DNA from: an uncultured Collinsella sp.
Lineage (GTDB): Bacteria > Actinomycetota > Coriobacteriia > Coriobacteriales > Coriobacteriaceae
Reading direction: 5' to 3'
Length of the DNA stretch: 64,000 nt
Assembly: GCA_902492755.1 (NCBI GenBank)
Contig: CABUNB010000004.1
Span: 12,851-76,850 of the forward strand
Part shown: one piece after another, positions 16,351 through 24,974 of the stretch
Position numbering within the stretch: the stretch's first letter is position 1
Layout: every line of letters begins with the position of its first letter
Translations under genes and position numbers: made by a program
The notes under the pieces: model-generated
Seen by the model: the letters and a program-made list of their open reading frames with translations, nothing else
What the model was told of the DNA's origin: nothing
Database searches by the model: none

Positions 16351-16378
16351 ACGGCGTCGCGAGAGCGGCGCCGTTTCT
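16351..16378 (+). terminator. Original tRNA-Arg terminator, displaced
   Basis: A 10-bp stem (16351-16360 with 16365-16374, one G-T pair) with a GAGA loop and TTTCTGG tail, 8 bp after attR. Confidence 0.7.
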
Positions 16379-16399
16379 GGTTTGTGGGGACCGCCGGCA

Positions 16400-16471
16400 G
16401 GATTCGAGCCGTCGACACCCGCGTCACCAATTTCCCCGCGGGGGGGGTCGAATCCGCCCGGAGCACCAGAG
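16400..16471. repeat. Scars of tRNA-Arg 3' end: one inverted and one direct
   Basis: 16400-16422 is the reverse complement of the tRNA segment around the T-arm, with 22 of 23 positions matching. 16448-16471 is a degenerate direct copy of the T-loop through CCA (TCGAATCCGCCCGG, then GCACCAGAG). A second hairpin with a TTCTGGTT tail follows. These look like residues of earlier integrations or of lost tandem tRNA copies. Confidence 0.6.
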
Positions 16472-16478
16472 ATTTGTC

Positions 16479-16514
16479 GAGCCCGGTACCGCTACGGTGC
16501 CGGGCTCTTCTGGT
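16479..16514 (+). terminator. Second hairpin terminator after tRNA scar
   Basis: A 12-bp stem (16479-16490 with 16496-16507) followed by TTCTGGTT. It has the same tail as the hairpin at 16351, consistent with a duplicated tRNA-terminator unit. Confidence 0.6.
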
Positions 16515-16525
16515 TCAATGCCATG

Positions 16526-16567
16526 TCAAAAACGAAGCGCCCGCTTGCTGGGGGAGCAAGCGGGCGC
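16526..16567 (-). terminator. Terminator of the pknB operon
   Basis: A perfect 12-bp stem (16537-16548 with 16556-16567) followed on the minus strand by CGTTTTTG. It lies 50 bp after the pknB stop codon. Confidence 0.85.
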
Positions 16568-16619
16568 CTGTGAGCGAATATGTTTGCGGCGAAAGCCGCG
16601 ATGAGCGGTGGGGTGGCGA

Positions 16620-18587
16620 CTAGTTGGTCGTACCGGAATCGTCGCCCGTGCCCGAGCCAGAGCCAGAGCCCGAGCCCGAACCAGAAAGTGCGACCGTCAG
16701 CGTAATCGTGCTGTCGGTGGACTGCTTTCCAGTGGGGGAGACGCCCGTAACGGTGGCATCCTCGTTACCGCTTACGGGATTGCCGTTCTGGTCACAGAAG
16801 CCAATGTTATAGAAACCGGCGTTGTTGAGCGCGGTAACGGCGGCGGAGATGCTCTTGCCGTACAGGTTGCCCGGGACGGTGGCCTTGCCGGACTTCTTGG
16901 CAATGACGACGGTAATCGTGGCGCCGGGCTTCTGCTTGCCGCTGGGGTTCCAGCTGATCACGGTTCCCTCGGTAACTGAGTCGTTCTCCTGGTAGCTCAC
17001 GTCGACGCCAAAGCCTGCCATATCGAGGGCGTTGCGCGCCTGGGCCTCGGTCATGTCGGTCAGGTCGGGGACGGACGTGGTATCCGGGCCGCCCGAGACC
17101 TTGTACGAGATGGTCGTGCCTTTCTCGACTTCCTTACCGGCTTCGGTGCCCTGCTCAAAGACCTGGCCCTCATCGGCCTCGTTGGCCTCCTCGGAGGCGT
17201 TGCCCTTCAGGCCAACGCTTGCCAGCGCGGCTTCTGCCTGGTCCTTGGTCAGGCCGACAAGCCGGGGAACCTCAACCTTCTCGGAGGGCTTGGGGCCCTT
17301 GGAGATTACCAGGTTCACCTTGGTGCCCTTGGCCTTCTTGGTGTTGCCGTTGGGCGTCTGCTCGGCGACCTTGCCCTCGTCGACATCGTCGTTGTAGCTT
17401 TGGTCGATGGTGCCGACTTCGAGGCCGGCTTCCTTGATCAGCTCGACGGCAGTCTGCTGGTCCTTGCCCAGCACATCGGGCACGGTGACCTGCTCGCCGC
17501 CAAAGAGTCCTGTGGCAAAGGCCACCACGATGCCGATGACGGCAACGGCTGCCACCACGGCGGCGATGATCTTGTTCTTGTTGGATTTGGGCTTTTCGAC
17601 CTCGTAGGAGCCGGTGGAGCCCGAAACCGAGCTACGGGCGGTGTTCTGGCCGCTCACGCCCGAGACGGGGCGCACCATGGCGCGCGTCGAGTCGGAAAGC
17701 TCGCGGGTCTTGGTGGCGCCCAGATCGCCGGCGGCGCCGATGATGCGCGTGGGCTCCGAGACGTTGACGGCGCGGCCGGACAGGTAGCTGTTGAGCACCT
17801 GGCGCAGCTCGTCGGCCGTCTGGAAGCGGTTGGCCGGATCCTTCTCCATACACTTGAGGATGATGCGCTCCAGGTCGGCATCGACGCCGGAGTTGATCTG
17901 GCTCGGCGGGATGGGCAGCTCGTTGACCTGCTTGAGTGCGACCGAGATGGCGTCGTCGCCGTCGAAGGGCACGCGGCCGGTGGCGCACTCGTACATGACT
18001 ACACCCAGCGAGTAGATATCCGAGGTGGGGCCGAGGTCCTGACCGCGGGTCTGCTCGGGGCTTACGTAGTGGGCGGTGCCCAGCACGTTGTTGTCCTGCG
18101 TGAGGTGGCTGTTCTTGGCGCGCGCGATGCCAAAGTCCATCACCTTGATGTTGCCGTCGGGCAGCACCATGATGTTCTGCGGCTTAATGTCGCGGTGGAT
18201 GATCTCGTGCTTGTGGGCGACCGAAAGCGCAGAGCTAATCTGCGAGCCGATCTGCGCGACCTTTTTGGGATCGAGGGCGCCGTGGCTCTTGATGCCGCTC
18301 TTGAGGTCGGTGCCGCGCAGGTATTCCATGACGATGTAATAGGTGTCGCCATCCTTGCCCCAATCGTAGACGCCCACGATATAGGGGGAAGACAGGCCGG
18401 CTGCTGCCTGGGCCTCCTGCTTAAAGCGGGCGGCGAAGGTGGCGTCGCCGGCATACTGCGGCAGCATGATCTTGACGGCGACCGTGCGGTCGAGGACCTG
18501 ATCCTGCGCACGGAAGACGGTCGCCATGCCGCCCGTTCCCACCTTATCCTTGAGGAGGTATCTTCCCCCGAGGACCCTCTGTTCCAT
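16620..18587 (-). CDS. pknB: Ser/Thr protein kinase with PASTA repeats (PknB)
   Basis: 655 aa. The cytoplasmic kinase domain (about residues 8-265) has the Gly loop GTGGMATVF, the catalytic Lys in VAVKIM, the loop HRDIKPQN and DFG. A Ser/Thr-rich juxtamembrane region is followed by one membrane helix (about 345-370). Four extracellular PASTA domains of about 65 residues follow, which in this family sense peptidoglycan fragments or lipid II. A Gly/Ser-repeat tail ends the protein. ATG at 18587 with AGGAG 5 nt upstream; an upstream in-frame start at 18602 is less well placed. It is the last gene of the cell-division kinase operon, as in Mycobacterium. Confidence 0.95.
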   Translation of the reverse strand: MEQRVLGGRYLLKDKVGTGGMATVFRAQDQVLDRTVAVKIMLPQYAGDATFAARFKQEAQAAAGLSSPYIVGVYDWGKDGDTYYIVMEYLRGTDLKSGIKSHGALDPKKVAQIGSQISSALSVAHKHEIIHRDIKPQNIMVLPDGNIKVMDFGIARAKNSHLTQDNNVLGTAHYVSPEQTRGQDLGPTSDIYSLGVVMYECATGRVPFDGDDAISVALKQVNELPIPPSQINSGVDADLERIILKCMEKDPANRFQTADELRQVLNSYLSGRAVNVSEPTRIIGAAGDLGATKTRELSDSTRAMVRPVSGVSGQNTARSSVSGSTGSYEVEKPKSNKNKIIAAVVAAVAVIGIVVAFATGLFGGEQVTVPDVLGKDQQTAVELIKEAGLEVGTIDQSYNDDVDEGKVAEQTPNGNTKKAKGTKVNLVISKGPKPSEKVEVPRLVGLTKDQAEAALASVGLKGNASEEANEADEGQVFEQGTEAGKEVEKGTTISYKVSGGPDTTSVPDLTDMTEAQARNALDMAGFGVDVSYQENDSVTEGTVISWNPSGKQKPGATITVVIAKKSGKATVPGNLYGKSISAAVTALNNAGFYNIGFCDQNGNPVSGNEDATVTGVSPTGKQSTDSTITLTVALSGSGSGSGSGSGTGDDSGTTN

Positions 18588-18719
18588 TCCTGCTCCTAAC
18601 ATAACTATTCGCTCAACGATGTGTGTAGTACCAAATGTGTGGCCGCTGGGGCCGTGTGGCGCGTTGCCGCTAGCTCATTGGCCGCGGCGCGCCTCGAGTA
18701 ACCGCTTCGATCACGGGCA

Positions 18720-21590
18720 TCACGCTCCCTGTGCGGCAAGTGCCGCGGTCAGGACGATGCCGGCGATCTTGGCCGCCTTGACGTCGTGTTTGTCGTAATC
18801 CTCCAGGGCTACCGAGATGGCAACCGTGGGTGAATCATAAGGTGCAAAGCCAACGAACGTGGAGTTGACGTTGGTGCCGCCGGTCTCGGGCGAGCCGGTC
18901 TTGCCGGCGACCTTGACGCCCGGAATCTGGGCATCGGTACCGGTGCCGGACTGGACGACGGCGAGCATGGCCTGCTTGACCTGGTCAGCCGTGGCCGAGC
19001 TGACGGCCTGGCCCAGCGAACGGGACTGCGTGGTCTTAACCACGGTTCCGTCCGGGGCGAGCACCTGGGATACAAAGAACGGATCCATGACCACGCCGCT
19101 GTTGGCGATGGCCGCGGCAATCACGGCGTTTTGCATGACGGTGGTCTGCGGCCCGGGCGTATGGTCCATGCCGACGGGCTGGCCGGCGCCTGCCCAAGCG
19201 GTCTCCCACTCGGTCATGAGCGACGGGTCGGCCATGATGGAGGCGGCGGAGGTAAGGTCCTGGCCCAGCTTTTGCCCATAGCCAAAGGCGTTGGCAAACT
19301 GTACCAGCGAGCTGGGGCCGACCTCGTTGGCCACCTGGCCAAAGACGACGTTGGACGACACGGCGAAGGCCTGCTGCAGGCTGATGGTACCGTAGCTCTC
19401 GTTGTCGTAGTTGGTGACCGGCGCGTTGCCGATATCCATGGAGCCGGGCGCCTGGTAGGTGCTCGAAAGCGTGGCAGTGCCGGTCTCGAGCGCCGCGGCA
19501 AGCGTGACGACCTTAAACGTGGAGCCCGGGGTGTACAGTGCGTCCATGGCGCGGTCGTACAAGGAGCCGTCCTCACCGCCGCCCGCCTGCAGTAGGGCGT
19601 CGATGTTGGTGTTGTCGTAGGTAGGCGAGCTGGCGCATGCAAGGACCGCACCGGTACGCGGGTCCATGACGACGACGGCGCCCTTAAAGCCCTTGAGTGC
19701 CTGCTCAGCAGCCGTCTGGATGCGCGAGTCGATGGTGAGCTTGGCGGTGTTGCCCGGCTGGGTCTGGCCCGCGAGCGACGCGATGGCGTTGTTCCAGCTG
19801 GAGTAGTCCTTAGAACCGGTGAGCGTGTCGTTCATGACGCTCTCGATGGCGGTGGTGCCATACTGCTGGCTCACGTAGCCAACCACGTGCGCTGCCAGGT
19901 TGCCGTTGGGGTAGGAGCGTACGTAGGTGCCGTCCTCCTGCTGCAGCGACTCGGCCAGCGTCACGCCGTCGGACGTGATGATGGAGCCGCGCTGGATGTA
20001 CTTGGAGCGGGCGATGGTGTGGTTGTTGGTCGGCATATCCTGATAGTCCTTGGCCTTGATGACCTGGACATAGGTGAGGTTGCCGATAAGGATGGCGAAC
20101 AGCGCCGTGAAGGCAAACACGGCACGAGTCAGACGGTTGGCAAGCGCCACGCGGCCGAGCACGCCGGACTCAGGCGTGTCGAGCAGGCGACGACGCATGC
20201 GCGAGCCGACGGAATGGCTGCCGCTGCCGTAGGAAGACGAGGTGGCGAAGCGCGTGCCCGTCGGGGCGGCGGCAGATGCGACCTGGTCATCGGTGATGGC
20301 GGCCATGGTGCCGGTGCCGGTGAGTTCGGCTTCGCGTCCGGTTGCCTCGTCGCCGGCGCGCAGCAGCAGTGCGACGATGATAAAGCTCGCCAGCAGCGAG
20401 GAGCCGCCCTGGCTCATAAAGGGCAGGGTGACGCCGGTCAGCGGGATCAGGCGGGTTACGCCGCCAACGATTAAGAATGCCTGGAAGCTGATGGCCGCCG
20501 TAAGGCCCGTGGCGCTAAAGGCGGCGAGGTCGGATTTAGCGCGGGCAGCCGTGGTGAGGCCACGCACGGCAAAGAGCATAAACAGGATGAGCACGGCGCC
20601 GCCGCCCAAAAGGCCCATCTCCTCGCCGATGGCCGAGAAGATAAAGTCGGACTCGACGACAGGGATGTTGTTGGCCATGCCGTTGCCGATACCAACACCG
20701 ACCAGACCGCCATCGGCAAGCGAGAAGAGCGACTGGACGATCTGGTAGCCCTGGCCCTGGGCGTCCTTAAACGGATCGACCCAAACCTGGAAACGCACCT
20801 GAACGTGAGACAGGAACTTGTAGGCGCCCACGGCTCCAACGGCCAAGAGCGCAAGGCCGATAACGACATACGAGAATCGTCCCGTGGCAACGTAGAGCAT
20901 CAGCAAGAAGATGGTGTAGAACAGCACGGCCGAACCCAGATCGCGTTCGAAGACGACGACGAGCAGGCACACACCCCACACGGCAAACAGCGGCAGCAGC
21001 AGTCGCAGGCGAGGGATCTTAAAGCCCAGGATCTTGCGGTTGGAGATGGAGAGCAGCTCGCGGTTCTCGGCCAGGTACCCGGCCAGGAACAGCACGATAA
21101 AGACCTTGGCGAACTCGCCGGGCTGGATGGTAAAGCCCGCGATGCGAATCCACAGCTTGGAGCCCGAGATCGTGGTGCCGATAAAGATAGGCAGCATCAG
21201 CAGAATGATGCCGATGATGCCAAAGGTGTACTTGTAGCGCATGACTACGTCGAGGTTTTTGACCAGTGCGAGCGTTCCCACCATGAGCGCCACCGAGACA
21301 AACAGGATGATGAGCTGTGAGATGGCGAGAGCGGGGGCGAGACGCGTCACGAACGTGATGCCGATGCCCGAAAGTATAAATACGATGGGCAGGATGGCGG
21401 GGTCGGCACCGGGCGCCAAGATGCGCACGGCAATGTGGGCCGCGGCAAAGGCGGCAAAGAGGCCGATCGGTACGGCGAGCGTCTCAAAGGAGATGGCAGC
21501 GCCCGCGGTGAGGACGTACATCGCATACAGCAGGATGACGGGGAACGCCGAGGCGATGAGCAAGAGCAGCTCGGTGTTGCGGCGACTCAT
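18720..21590 (-). CDS. RodA/FtsW-penicillin-binding protein fusion
   Basis: 956 aa. Residues 1 to about 425 form a SEDS (FtsW/RodA) polytopic glycosyltransferase domain with the signature region SGSKLWIRIAGFTIQPGEFAK. After a linker, a membrane helix (about 490) starts a class B PBP with transpeptidase residues Ser690 in GSTFK, the SSN motif and KTG at 897-899. Family knowledge: SEDS polymerases work as complexes with class B PBPs, and in most Actinobacteria rodA and pbpA are separate adjacent genes. Here one frame without interruption encodes both. The ATG at 21590 lies 8 nt from AGGGAG; a GTG at 21599 abuts that site. Confidence 0.93.
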   Translation of the reverse strand: MSRRNTELLLLIASAFPVILLYAMYVLTAGAAISFETLAVPIGLFAAFAAAHIAVRILAPGADPAILPIVFILSGIGITFVTRLAPALAISQLIILFVSVALMVGTLALVKNLDVVMRYKYTFGIIGIILLMLPIFIGTTISGSKLWIRIAGFTIQPGEFAKVFIVLFLAGYLAENRELLSISNRKILGFKIPRLRLLLPLFAVWGVCLLVVVFERDLGSAVLFYTIFLLMLYVATGRFSYVVIGLALLAVGAVGAYKFLSHVQVRFQVWVDPFKDAQGQGYQIVQSLFSLADGGLVGVGIGNGMANNIPVVESDFIFSAIGEEMGLLGGGAVLILFMLFAVRGLTTAARAKSDLAAFSATGLTAAISFQAFLIVGGVTRLIPLTGVTLPFMSQGGSSLLASFIIVALLLRAGDEATGREAELTGTGTMAAITDDQVASAAAPTGTRFATSSSYGSGSHSVGSRMRRRLLDTPESGVLGRVALANRLTRAVFAFTALFAILIGNLTYVQVIKAKDYQDMPTNNHTIARSKYIQRGSIITSDGVTLAESLQQEDGTYVRSYPNGNLAAHVVGYVSQQYGTTAIESVMNDTLTGSKDYSSWNNAIASLAGQTQPGNTAKLTIDSRIQTAAEQALKGFKGAVVVMDPRTGAVLACASSPTYDNTNIDALLQAGGGEDGSLYDRAMDALYTPGSTFKVVTLAAALETGTATLSSTYQAPGSMDIGNAPVTNYDNESYGTISLQQAFAVSSNVVFGQVANEVGPSSLVQFANAFGYGQKLGQDLTSAASIMADPSLMTEWETAWAGAGQPVGMDHTPGPQTTVMQNAVIAAAIANSGVVMDPFFVSQVLAPDGTVVKTTQSRSLGQAVSSATADQVKQAMLAVVQSGTGTDAQIPGVKVAGKTGSPETGGTNVNSTFVGFAPYDSPTVAISVALEDYDKHDVKAAKIAGIVLTAALAAQGA

Positions 21591-21606
21591 AAGCGGCACT
21601 CCCTTT

Positions 21607-23541
21607 CTAATTCTTATCGGAGGCTTCGGCCTCGGCGGACTGTTCGGCGGTTTTCTCGGAATCTGATTCGGAGGTCGATCCCTGATTGGTGTTGTCGCGA
21701 ATCGTTTGCGCGTCGATCACCTGGCGGGTCTGCTCCTCGTCGATCTGGTGGCGGTACTTGGATATCGTGTCCTGCGCATCGTCGACACTTGTTTGCGGAA
21801 TACCCGCCTTGAGGCGGTTTTGCGTGTCTTCGGGCAGGTCGGACAGCTTAATGCTGGTTTCGCTTTCGAGCCAGTGGAGCTTGAGTCCGAGCGGCTTGCC
21901 GGGCAGGCCGCGCCAAACGGCGACATTGCCCTGGTAGGTACCCAGGTAGTACGAGCCGGTGACACCCGTGTAGGCCCAGATGCCAGCTGCCAGCACAAAG
22001 ACGAGGGCCAGGATGGCGGCGATAGTAATGTTGCGGCGACGCACGCGTTGCGCTTCGCGCATAACGCCATCGTCAACCAGGTCAACGACTACTACGGTCA
22101 CGTTGTCGTGGCCGCCGGCGGCAAGCGCCGCGTCCACTAGGTTGTCGACGCAGATTTGCGCGGTTGAGGACTGCGTGGCGATGTTCTCGATATCGCTATC
22201 GGGAATCATGCTCGAAAGGCCGTCGGAGCACAGGATCAGGCGGTCGCCTTCCTCGATATGCAGAGTGAAGTGGTCGGCATACATGGCGGGGTCCGAGCCC
22301 AGCGCACGGGTGATGACCGAACGGTTGGGGTGGACGCGAGCCTCGTCTGCCGTGATCTCGCCGGCGTCCACGAGCTCCTCCACGTAGGAGTGGTCGCGGG
22401 TCACGCGGATGAGCGTGCCCTCGTGGAGCAGGTAGGCGCGAGAGTCACCCACGTGGGCGATGGCGAGCGTGTCGTTTTCGATATAGGCGCAGGTGGCCGT
22501 GCAGCCCATGCCGGGCTTGCCCAGGCCGTTCAGGGCCGCCTCGATTACGGCGGCGTTGGCTGCCTCGACGGCTGCGGCCAGGCGTGCTGCGTCGGCGGAC
22601 TGCGGGGCCGTCTTGGCAATAGTCTCGACGGCGATGGAAGAGGCTACCTCGCCGGCGGCGTGACCGCCCATGCCGTCGCATACGCAAAAGAGCGGCGACT
22701 GCACCAGGTAGGAATCCTCATTGTGCGGGCGCACACAGCCAACGTCGGAGCGGGCGCCCCACATGAGTTGCGTGGTGGTGCCGGCATCATAGGTCGAGTC
22801 GGTCTCGATGCGCTCCTCGGTCAGGGGCTCAAAGCTCATGGTCGAGCCGGGGTCTTTGAGCTTGGCCTCAACGGCGGCAACGTCGATCTCGGCTGTGTCA
22901 CCGGGAGAGACGGTGTCGGTCTCGGCGCTTGATTCGGAATCGCCGGTGTCCGGGGAGCCGGGCTCCTCGGACGCGCGGGCGGTCGACTCGTCGTCTTGCG
23001 GGCTGACGTCTATAGGCTCGGGCGTCGCAAAGTGCGACGGCGCGGGCGTGCTTTGCGACTGGGCGGCGGGCTCGGCCACGGCATCGGACTCGCTTGCGGG
23101 CGCAGGCTGCGGGATCTTGGGTGCAGGGCCGTCCTCGGGGGATGGCCCTGCCTCGGGCGCCGGCGCAGACGCGGGCGCAACCTCGGATGCCGGGGCTATG
23201 GGAAACGCCGGCGCGGCGGGCTCGGGTGCCGCAAACACCGCAGCGCTCTCGTTGATTGCCGCGGCGACGGGCTCTGCAAAGTGAGCCGGCGCCGGGGTTG
23301 CTTCGGGCGCTGTGGGCTGTTCCGCAGCATGTGCGCCGATGGGCGCCGCTACGGCATCCGCTTCGTCCTCGTTATCGGCGAGATCCGAAATATCATGCGT
23401 TACATGCGAAAGAGGCAGGGAGAACACGGTGTCCTCGGGCTCCACGGGTGTGGAGTCCGCCGGAGCGGCGTGGGCCGGCGCAGCTGTGGCGGCGGCCGGT
23501 GCCTCGGTCATAGTCGCGGACTTGTTCTCCTCGTCGATCAT
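21607..23541 (-). CDS. pstP: PP2C-type Ser/Thr phosphatase (PstP) with long N-terminal linker
   Basis: 644 aa. The PP2C domain (about residues 255-490) has RSDVGCVRPHNEDS, CDGMGGHAAGE, GDSRAY and DNVTVVVVD metal-binding motifs. One membrane helix (about 510-530) and a short extracellular tail follow. Unusually, about 250 Ala/Pro/Glu-rich low-complexity residues precede the catalytic domain; in the family the phosphatase is normally at the N-terminus. It should dephosphorylate kinase substrates and the FHA partners. ATG at 23541 overlaps the fhaB stop by 4 nt. Confidence 0.92.
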   Translation of the reverse strand: MIDEENKSATMTEAPAAATAAPAHAAPADSTPVEPEDTVFSLPLSHVTHDISDLADNEDEADAVAAPIGAHAAEQPTAPEATPAPAHFAEPVAAAINESAAVFAAPEPAAPAFPIAPASEVAPASAPAPEAGPSPEDGPAPKIPQPAPASESDAVAEPAAQSQSTPAPSHFATPEPIDVSPQDDESTARASEEPGSPDTGDSESSAETDTVSPGDTAEIDVAAVEAKLKDPGSTMSFEPLTEERIETDSTYDAGTTTQLMWGARSDVGCVRPHNEDSYLVQSPLFCVCDGMGGHAAGEVASSIAVETIAKTAPQSADAARLAAAVEAANAAVIEAALNGLGKPGMGCTATCAYIENDTLAIAHVGDSRAYLLHEGTLIRVTRDHSYVEELVDAGEITADEARVHPNRSVITRALGSDPAMYADHFTLHIEEGDRLILCSDGLSSMIPDSDIENIATQSSTAQICVDNLVDAALAAGGHDNVTVVVVDLVDDGVMREAQRVRRRNITIAAILALVFVLAAGIWAYTGVTGSYYLGTYQGNVAVWRGLPGKPLGLKLHWLESETSIKLSDLPEDTQNRLKAGIPQTSVDDAQDTISKYRHQIDEEQTRQVIDAQTIRDNTNQGSTSESDSEKTAEQSAEAEASDKN

Positions 23542-23954
23542 CGACGGTTCACCTTCATGACCACATCGCCAATCTGGACTTCGTCGCCCTCGCGCAGTGT
23601 TGCGGGCTCCACAAGCTGGCGGCCGTTGACGAGCGTGCCGTTAAGCGAGTTGAGGTCCTCGATGATGAGCGCCGGGCCCTGCAGCGAAAAGCGCGCATGT
23701 GAGGCCGAGACGAATGGTTCGTTGATGCAGATGTCCGAAGATGGCGAGCGACCGACGATGACGGGGCCGAGCATATCTACGTGGATGCCGCGGATACCGC
23801 GCGGACCCTTGTCCACATCGATCGTCCAGATAGCCGAGTCGCGGCGCTGTCCGCGCACAAGTCCCACGCCGGTCTTCATGACGGCGAACAGGAAGATATA
23901 GAGCAGGGCGACCAGGACGATGCGGCCTGCAAAAAGGACGATATCGATGTTCAT
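23538..23954 (-). CDS. fhaB: FHA-domain protein with N-terminal membrane helix (FhaB/FipA-like)
   Basis: 138 aa. One N-terminal membrane helix (about 5-25) is followed by an FHA domain (about 55-130) with GRSPSSDI, SASHARF and LNSLNGT, the phosphothreonine-binding residues. Position and layout match FhaB of the mycobacterial operon, which links PknB signalling to septal proteins. It lies 6 bp after fhaA. Confidence 0.9.
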   Translation of the reverse strand: MNIDIVLFAGRIVLVALLYIFLFAVMKTGVGLVRGQRRDSAIWTIDVDKGPRGIRGIHVDMLGPVIVGRSPSSDICINEPFVSASHARFSLQGPALIIEDLNSLNGTLVNGRQLVEPATLREGDEVQIGDVVMKVNRR

Positions 23955-23960
23955 AAGCGA

Positions 23961-24974
23961 CTATCCCCTAAATTCAAAGGTGCTCAGGCCAAACGTCAGC
24001 AGATCGCCGTTGCGCAGCGGGCAGCGCGTAATGCGGCGGTTGTTGACGAGTGTGCCGTTGGTGGAATTGAGGTCCTCGATCGACCAATCCGAGCCCGTAA
24101 AGGTGAGCTGGGCGTGGCGGCGCGACACGTTGGGGTCGCGCAGGGCAATGTCGGAAACTGAGCGCTCGCGACCGATGGTCACCTGTGCGGAGGTGATGCT
24201 ATGGCTCTCGCCGCTCACGACGTCGACGAGCTGGGCGAGCGGGCGCTGCGGGGCGCGAGTGCTCGCCATGTTGGAGGCGATGCCGGCTGCGGCGCCTAGG
24301 CCCACGGCGGCACCTGTTGCGGCGGCTCCGCCCATGCCGGCAAGCGCGTCGCGCGAGACGGTCTGCGGCACCGGGATGGGTGCGGCGGCGGGGTCGGGGA
24401 CGCTAGGCGCGAAGGGGTCTGCCACGGCAAGCGGGTCGGGAGCGGCGGCGCGAGGCGTCGGCTGCTGCTGGGGCATGGCGGCGGGGCGCTGCTGCTGCGG
24501 GGCAGCAAACTGCTGCTGGCCGGCGCGCGGGGCGCTGGCGGCACGGCTTGCCGCGGAGTTGTTCTGGCCCAGGCCGTTTTGATAGGCGCGCTCTTCTTCG
24601 TACAGGCGGCCGAGCGTGGGGGCATCGACGTTCTCGGCAAAGACCGAGAACTTGCCGGCGCGCAGCTGCGGATCGATCATAAAGCGCACGAGGGGCTCGC
24701 CGACAAAGACATAGCGGCGCTTTTCGGCCTGCGCCTTCACAAACTCGCGGACCTCGCGTGAAAGCTCGGGGTAGAACGGGGCGAGCATGGGATCGTCGTC
24801 GGCGGCGATCAGGATGGTATAGAGTGCCGGCGCCGTGTTGACGCCGTTAATCACCAGAGTCTGATCCTCCATGTCGCGAGCGGCCTGCTTGGCAAGCTTC
24901 TTAAAGGAGAACGGGGCACGGGTGGCACCGAAGATGCCGGCCACGTGGTCCTCGAAGATGTTCAGGAAGTTCAC
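23961..24974 (-). CDS. fhaA: FHA-domain protein with DUF3662 (FhaA-like)
   Basis: 337 aa. The N-terminal DUF3662 domain (about 1-120) precedes an Ala/Gln/Pro-rich disordered linker with a hydrophobic Gly/Ala patch (about 135-245). A C-terminal FHA domain (about 250-337) has GRERSVSDI, SRRHAQL and LNSTNGT. FhaA-type proteins bind phosphorylated kinase substrates such as MviN. Its start overlaps the upstream kinase stop by 4 nt. Confidence 0.9.
   Translation of the reverse strand: MNFLNIFEDHVAGIFGATRAPFSFKKLAKQAARDMEDQTLVINGVNTAPALYTILIAADDDPMLAPFYPELSREVREFVKAQAEKRRYVFVGEPLVRFMIDPQLRAGKFSVFAENVDAPTLGRLYEEERAYQNGLGQNNSAASRAASAPRAGQQQFAAPQQQRPAAMPQQQPTPRAAAPDPLAVADPFAPSVPDPAAAPIPVPQTVSRDALAGMGGAAATGAAVGLGAAAGIASNMASTRAPQRPLAQLVDVVSGESHSITSAQVTIGRERSVSDIALRDPNVSRRHAQLTFTGSDWSIEDLNSTNGTLVNNRRITRCPLRNGDLLTFGLSTFEFRG

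Noticed and set aside
16308..16623. Overlapping short frames after attR
   Set aside because: They translate tRNA fragments and terminator hairpins, and none has a ribosome site.
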